A stretch of 10,526 bases of DNA from Leucogyrophana mollusca (taxonomy: Eukaryota; Basidiomycota; Agaricomycetes; Boletales). Positions within the stretch are counted from its first letter, which is position 1. The number at the start of each line of letters is the position of its first letter. The stretch lies in the NCBI GenBank assembly GCA_021014945.1, contig MU266875.1, positions 1 to 10,526 on the forward strand, in the 5' to 3' direction. The notes below the pieces were generated by a model. That model was not told the DNA's origin and did no database searches. It saw only the letters and a program-made list of their open reading frames with translations. The translations under genes and the position numbers were made by a program. Shown here one piece after another: positions 7,517 to 10,526 of this stretch.

Positions 7517-7625
7517 CGTAAGTCTTGACTGGTGTGCTCAGAGGGAGCAAACGAGGACTGCTGAGTGCTGGCGTGTCGCTCAGGGCTTGCCCATCGGAGG
7601 CCTGAGGCACAATTTTCAGTGTTAC

Positions 7626-7686
7626 CTTAAGCATTCATCAGCACATGACCGAGATGCGCCGGGAACGCCGAGCGGCTGACTCTTAC
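7626..7686 (-). other. Candidate intron 1 (61 nt) of the W-rich gene
   Basis: On the minus strand it starts GTAAGA, contains GCTGATG as branch site and ends CTTAAG. It joins exons in phase 1 (PADGS then GNTEN). The length and signals are typical of basidiomycete introns. Confidence 0.55.
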
Positions 7687-7854
7687 CGCTGCCATCGGCT
7701 GGACTGTTGGGTTCTAGACTGTTTTTGGCGCCATCGAGTTGGCCAAAGACACGTGGTTGTCGGGGAGACCTTAAAGCTGCTGGGGAGCGATGGCTGACGT
7801 TGCGGGCATGAAACCACCAACATCCATGCCTTTGTAATCACCAATCAACCCAGT

Positions 7855-8184
7855 TCAAGGTCTTGCCTTGGGCCGAGGTTTGGGGTCAGAGGCTTCTCCG
7901 GATTCATTGTCTGCATCTGCACCTGGATCAACACCATCAACCGATGTATTCGGACGGGGATCCATCGGCTCATTGATCATGACGTGCATTGCGGAGTCAC
8001 CATCAGCGGGATTGTCACCATTGAGCGCAGTTTCAGCATTGAGCAATGCGCCTTCTTCCTGTGGGAAGCCTTCTTTTTTCTTGGCTTCTTCGTCGGGTAG
8101 TAAGCGAAAAGTAAGCAAACAACTAATGCGAGAAAGGAAAGTAAGCAATGAATAAGGAAAGCAGCGCAGAGCTATACGATCCAT
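7855..8184 (-). pseudogene. Acidic N-terminal coding fragment upstream of the W-rich gene
   Basis: From an ATG at 8184-8182 the minus strand encodes a hydrophobic start, then an acidic, disorder-prone stretch (LPDEEAKKKEGFPQEEGALL, NGDNPADGDSAMHVMINEP, DGVDPGADADNESGEASDPK) ending at TGA 7857-7855. It could be the first exon of the gene that continues at 7830, but no intron joins the frames cleanly. Past the TGA the same frame reads GDYKGMDVGGFMPATSA and meets two more stops, TAA 7773-7771 and TAG 7716-7714. The hydrophobic first 30 residues lie in pyrimidine-rich sequence and may be untranslated, with the true start downstream. No homolog recognised. Confidence 0.4.
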
Positions 8185-8373
8185 AAATAAAGACAATAAC
8201 ACGTGAAAATGTTAGTCTAAAGATAAGTGAAAGCTGAGTGAGCGACACAGGAATGTCTGAATAAGCAAGAACAATTGTCCAATGATAAGAATAGATAAAG
8301 GAAAGACGAATAATCACAAGTCCAAAAATATAAGAGATTAGAAATTGTCCTGACCAATGAATCGTGCTGCCTC
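8185..8373. other. Pyrimidine-rich (minus strand) intergenic stretch
   Basis: On the minus strand this is T/C-rich with repeated CTTAC and CTTT strings, consistent with the 3' flank of the 8898-8374 ORF and the promoter of the next minus-strand gene. Core promoters rich in pyrimidine are common in fungi. No clear TATA box or other signal was found. Confidence 0.35.
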
Positions 8374-8898
8374 CTATTGTCTGAGCCATGACATCTCCAC
8401 TGAGTCAGGTGACCGAATGGGGACTCCAGGAATGATCTGTGAGTTAATCATCCATCTGGGAGGGGGAGTGTCGTATTTCTCATCAAATGAGAGATAAGGG
8501 GCGTTATTTCCAAAGACGCAAGCGGTAATCCAGGGTAGGTGATCAGATTTAGAGAGGAGGGAATAACAAATGCGATGGAAGGGGGGAAGACGGGTCCACG
8601 ACATGAGAATGGCGAGTAGGAATGGGGAATCTGGCATATACTCTCCATAAGCATCTCTGCTAGGCGTCAATTCCAATATAGCCCAGTATTTCTCCAGACG
8701 CGCAACTCCAGTGACGGTACCAAAGAACCAGCTCCGGGTGTCTGATAGAATGGCCTTGACGATTAAACGGTCCCCAAACTTGATGGGGAGAGGGCGAGAT
8801 GTGGTAGCTGTGACCCATGGTGACTTCGGGTCATCTTTATAACGGTAGGCGTGCACGAAGTTGGATTTATCGGCATGGAGCGGGATGATGGCAGACAT
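8374..8898 (-). CDS. Hypothetical protein, 174 aa, intact
   Basis: The minus-strand ORF starts at ATG 8898-8896 (MSAIIPLHADKSNFVHAYRY) and ends at TAG 8376-8374. It has no internal stop or needed intron. The N-terminal third has a beta-rich look (KFGDRLIVKAILSDTRSWFF, GTVTGVARLEKYWAILEL) that could be a small barrel, which I cannot assign. The C-terminal part is rich in Trp and Pro (WTRLPPFHRI, PPPRWMINSQ). The same frame is open further upstream, into the right inverted-repeat arm, to about 9024; I chose the ATG at 8898 because its upstream part lies in repeat sequence. The repeat arm ends only six bases before this ATG. I do not recognise the family. It may be a lineage-specific or mobile-element-associated gene. 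Confidence 0.5.
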   Translation of the reverse strand: MSAIIPLHADKSNFVHAYRYKDDPKSPWVTATTSRPLPIKFGDRLIVKAILSDTRSWFFGTVTGVARLEKYWAILELTPSRDAYGEYMPDSPFLLAILMSWTRLPPFHRICYSLLSKSDHLPWITACVFGNNAPYLSFDEKYDTPPPRWMINSQIIPGVPIRSPDSVEMSWLRQ

Positions 8899-8904
8899 AG
8901 CGGA

Positions 8905-9210
8905 TATGCGGTGGGCGTCTAGTGATGGGCGTCGGGATTTGGTAAACGTGATTGTAACGAGTGTGATAGCGGGCGTCTGAATGTGATAGGTGGTGGGGAA
9001 AATGAAAAAGACGCGCGTCTGCAAATAATCGTTGTGTTACGTGATTGCCGTGATGATCGCTGGTGTGGTGCGATAAGACGAATTGAGCGAGCGGAGATCA
9101 TCCAGATTGGGAATTAATGAGTGAGGGATTGTCCTGTGCTGCATTTGGCATCATATATTTGTCAATAATCAATGTTCTCGCTACCAAACACTTTTGGTGC
9201 ATGACAACGG
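8905..9210 (-). repeat. Right arm of the 306-bp inverted repeat
   Basis: This is the reverse complement of 6594-6899, collinear throughout. Unlike the left arm, the sequence on its outer side continues without a break as the coding frame of the minus-strand gene that starts at 9672 (SDDDNDSLVSADNAIPVV runs into the arm). The right copy is therefore probably the source and the left copy the derived one. The arm covers the end of exon 2, a candidate intron, exon 3 and the 3' flank of that gene. Confidence 0.95.
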
Positions 9211-9672
9211 GGATGGCGTTGTCAGCAGACACCAAGCTGTCATTATCGTCGTCTGAAGTTGGAGGAATGCTGCCGTCACCACTATATTCCCTTGCAAGCA
9301 CCTCAAAAATAACCCGCTCCACAAGCGTCTCCAGGATGCTCCCATTGTCCAGGAGTTGCAGCAGGTGCACAACCGCTCGAGCGACAGATTAAACTGAAGC
9401 AAATCAGCAAGTGATGTGACGAGAGAAGGATATTACTTACCGCAGCATTCAGGGATGCAGATTTTACCCCCGGCTCTGGCAGAGGGCGCTCCACTATCCT
9501 GCACTGCAGCAACAGCAGCAATAGGGAGCTTGGAATCCTCGACCTTGACAACATTGACAACGTCATCACAGGCATCTTCAACTGTAGCCGTAGCTTGAAC
9601 CTTCTCGGCAACCACTGTGTAGCCATCGACACTGTGGAGGAACACTGGGGGAGCAGCAGATGAATGAGCCAT
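9037..9672 (-). CDS. Candidate three-exon gene, unknown product
   Basis: Exon 1 runs from ATG 9672 to 9441 (MAHSSAAPPVFLHSVDGYTV ... GGKICIPECC), is Ala/Val/Asp-rich and ends before a GTAAGT donor. The obvious CAG acceptor (intron 9440-9394, 47 nt, CTGAT branch) puts a TAA at 9391-9389. A GAG acceptor at 9377-9376 (65-nt intron) avoids it and enters AVVHLLQLLDNGSILETLVE in frame. Exon 2 continues ...RVIFEVLAREYSG, then an acidic PTSDDDNDSLVSADNAIP. A 58-nt candidate intron (9191-9134, GTGTTT...CACAG) joins in phase to IPNLDDLRSLNSSYRTTPAI and a TAA at 9039-9037. Without that intron the frame stops at 9098. The product would be about 170 residues. A TATA box about 45 bp upstream supports the start. 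No homolog recognised. It may be a pseudogene if the CAG acceptor is used. Confidence 0.5.
9376..9440 (-). other. Intron 1 of the 9672-9037 gene, two possible acceptors
   Basis: The donor GTAAGT at 9440-9435 is a strong consensus. Two acceptors are possible: TTCAG ending at 9394 (47 nt) and CTCGAG ending at 9376 (65 nt). Only the second keeps the reading frame open, because the first brings in a TAA three bases later. Confidence 0.6.
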
Positions 9673-9712
9673 GTTGTCATAGGGGATTGAACTTATGACA
9701 AGTGATGGCAAT

Positions 9713-9724
9713 ATTATATATATT
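9713..9724 (-). promoter_or_regulatory. TATA box of the 9672-9037 gene
   Basis: On the minus strand this reads AATATATATAATA, about 45 bp upstream of the ATG at 9672, the usual TATA position for a short fungal leader. Its orientation and distance fit the minus-strand gene and no plus-strand start lies at a similar distance. Confidence 0.6.
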
Positions 9725-10013
9725 CGGCTTGGAGGAAGCAGCTTTCTGCCTGATTAACCACCCGTAGCAGGTGACTCTGGCGCCAAATAAGGAATTGGGG
9801 GGGAGGGGATTGATGGATCGTTGGTGGGACCTTCTTTCTTGGTTTGAGAGCACTAGTGTCAACCTTGGCCTTCGAGCTTCAAGACGTTCACCTCTGGAAT
9901 GGTTTATTTTTTCGTCACTGACTCACTGCGCGCTCAACGCTATGTGGAGTCCAAAGCGGAAAATTTCCTGAGTTTCCCTTGATGACTCTGACAGCGATGA
10001 CACGAACATTCAT
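9725..10013. other. Intergenic stretch between divergent genes
   Basis: It lies upstream of the minus-strand gene (TATA at 9713-9724) and upstream of the plus-strand ORF at 10014. A plus-strand frame (about 9771-9971, e.g. DRWWDLLSWFESTSVNLGL) and a minus-strand frame (9862-9677) are open across parts of it. Neither has support beyond being open. An 8-G run lies near 9797. Confidence 0.35.
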
Positions 10014-10250
10014 ATGATATCCGTTTTGACTGACAGCAGGCAGCTAGCAATTGTACTCAGTTCCCCTGCAAAGATACAAATAACACATGATTTACAGTGG
10101 GAGACGGGCCTAGACACCCAAGTCAGCTGGGACGAGTATCAAGGTACTTACGACAACCTAGATATCCCGGACCCTGATGTGGAGTCCGATGTGATATTTG
10201 TGAAGCCTGCTGCTAAACGATATCCGGTGATGAGCCTCGTGCCCATCTAA
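10014..10250 (+). CDS. Hypothetical protein, 78 aa, possibly partial
   Basis: From ATG 10014 the plus strand encodes MISVLTDSRQLAIVL, then a polar, acidic stretch (LQWETGLDTQVSWDEYQGTY, NLDIPDPDVESDVIFVKPAA) and stops at TAA 10248-10250. In-frame codons upstream of the ATG give DDSDSDDTNIH back to a stop near 9970; a CTGACAG acceptor there suggests the ORF could be a downstream exon. A one-base shift near the end opens a second frame (10215-10387). The composition looks coding rather than random, but no domain or homolog is recognised. Confidence 0.4.
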   Translation: MISVLTDSRQLAIVLSSPAKIQITHDLQWETGLDTQVSWDEYQGTYDNLDIPDPDVESDVIFVKPAAKRYPVMSLVPI

Positions 10251-10390
10251 GCTCGGATACGACCGATATCCTAGGTTTTTCGACTTCGCGAAGCGCCATC
10301 GCATCCGGCGACCGGTCCGCGAACGTGACTCGACTTCGGCGACCGGCAAGAAGCCTCCTCGAACGCCTGGAGCACTATGGGTTCCTCTGA
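10215..10390 (+). pseudogene. Possible frameshifted continuation of the 10014 ORF
   Basis: One base out of phase with the ORF above, this frame reads GDEPRAHLSSDTTDILGFST, then an Arg/Ser-rich part (RLRRPARSLLERLEHYGFL) and a TGA at 10388-10390. The acidic-to-basic change and protein-like composition suggest the two frames were one gene with a 1-nt indel, or are joined by an unseen intron. This is an inference only. Confidence 0.3.
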
Positions 10391-10526
10391 CTCACAAGCA
10401 CGCGCCATCCCCTACGCCCTACGCCCTCAACCCTTCCCCTAAGCCCTGGGTTCCTCTACCCTCGCATCGCAAACGTCCCCGACGCTCTGGCTAGCGCGCG
10501 AGCGCCCCTGACCATCATATAGGGCG
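10391..10526. other. C-rich window end, no supported gene
   Basis: The stretch contains short CCCTACGCCCTACGCCCTC and CCCCTAAGCCC strings. A plus-strand frame rich in Pro, Lys and Arg is open here but has no support. Nothing else is visible before the window ends. Confidence 0.35.

Larger units (their letters stand above)
6926..7830 (-). pseudogene. Degenerate multi-exon gene, Agaricomycete W-rich hypothetical family
   Basis: The minus strand gives a Ser/Pro-rich stretch (NSLEPNSPADGS), then GNTENCASGLRWASPERHAS, RPDECSE and NEDSPMPDAIHDPQPASVWH, followed by PEWFKKALDYLNK. These join through three candidate introns (7686-7626, 7516-7458, 7437-7387) with phases 1, 2 and 1 that all fit. In the last exon the homology leaves the frame near 7236-7244 (SKGRPKEVQWWIACKRMGQP lies in another frame) and returns near 7088 (WTWWTNLQPTWR, then GDWTNLDCLGQNGFLSVIVC). 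The order W-x-E-W-F, GRPxEVxxWI, WWxxLQPxWR, GxNGFxxVxxxLKW matches hypothetical proteins I recall from Agaricomycetes; their function is unknown to me. The gene ends at TGA 6926-6928, where a second Trp would be expected. Confidence 0.6.

Noticed and set aside
7517..7625. An alternative reading of this exon in another frame (VTLKIVPQASDGQALSDTPA)
   Set aside because: It looks protein-like and joins upstream in phase 0, but upstream it meets three stops, and downstream it leads into the wrong frame for the PEWFKKALDYL exon. The chosen frame fits three introns.
8123..8389. A minus-strand hydrophobic 88-codon frame resembling a small membrane protein
   Set aside because: The DNA is pyrimidine-rich on that strand, which by itself yields Phe/Leu/Ile/Ser/Tyr codons. 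It overlaps the end of the 8898-8374 ORF and has no other support.
6594..9210. A DNA transposon with 306-bp terminal inverted repeats and two cargo genes
   Set aside because: The outer flanks show no target-site duplication, the right arm is embedded in a frame that continues outward to 9672, and no transposase motif is seen between the arms.
10400..10450. Telomere-like CCCTA strings near the window end
   Set aside because: The strings are irregular (CCCTACG, CCCCTAAG) and few; no TTAGGG-type array is present.

Overview
The window looks like a repeat-rich, accessory region of a fungal nuclear genome, most likely a basidiomycete of the Agaricomycetes. The evidence is: (i) remnants of three Ty3/Gypsy LTR retrotransposons, (ii) several short introns (about 47-65 nt) with GTRAG-type donors and CTRAY branch sites, (iii) eukaryotic TATA-type promoters, and (iv) a degenerate gene whose W/WW-rich motif order I recall from lineage-specific Agaricomycete hypothetical proteins. 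I see no bacterial features, rRNA, tRNA or CRISPR. The lineage call is an inference; no database search was possible.

Layout. 1-860: AT-rich, no supported gene. 861-2855 (+): decayed Ty3/Gypsy pol covering the RNase H tail, HHCC zinc finger, integrase with a D,D35E spacing, C-terminal region and an acidic tail. It carries two frameshifts and two TGA stops, both at positions where CGA would restore the expected residue. 2744-2885: perfect 71-bp tandem duplication. 2886-4022: noncoding, with a TATA box (3384-3393) and a tandem pair at 3424-3601 in which the second copy lacks exactly a 51-nt intron-like segment; then a cluster of ACCGTAC/GTACGGT heptamers. 4023-4810 (-): the 3' end of a second element (chromovirus type), with LTR, polypurine tract and chromodomain. 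5176-5969 (-): decayed proline-rich coding sequence with an 18-bp minisatellite. 6135-6593 (+): third Gypsy pol fragment, cut inside its zinc finger.

6594-9210: a large inverted repeat (two 306-bp arms, about 96% identical by hand count, 2005 bp apart). The left arm truncates the third Gypsy fragment. The right arm lies inside a candidate intron-containing minus-strand gene (9672-9037) with its own TATA box. Between the arms, both on the minus strand, are an intact 174-codon ORF (8898-8374) and a degenerate multi-exon gene (about 8184-6926). 9725-10526: a short plus-strand ORF (10014-10250), possibly continued by a frameshift, and GC-rich sequence to the window end.

Nothing here forms a recognisable operon or pathway. 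The region reads as a graveyard of nested mobile elements and fast-evolving lineage-specific genes. The most distinctive observations are the intron-minus/intron-plus tandem copy at 3424-3601, the gene-derived inverted repeat joined to a retrotransposon, and the recurrence of stop codons explainable by C-to-T change.
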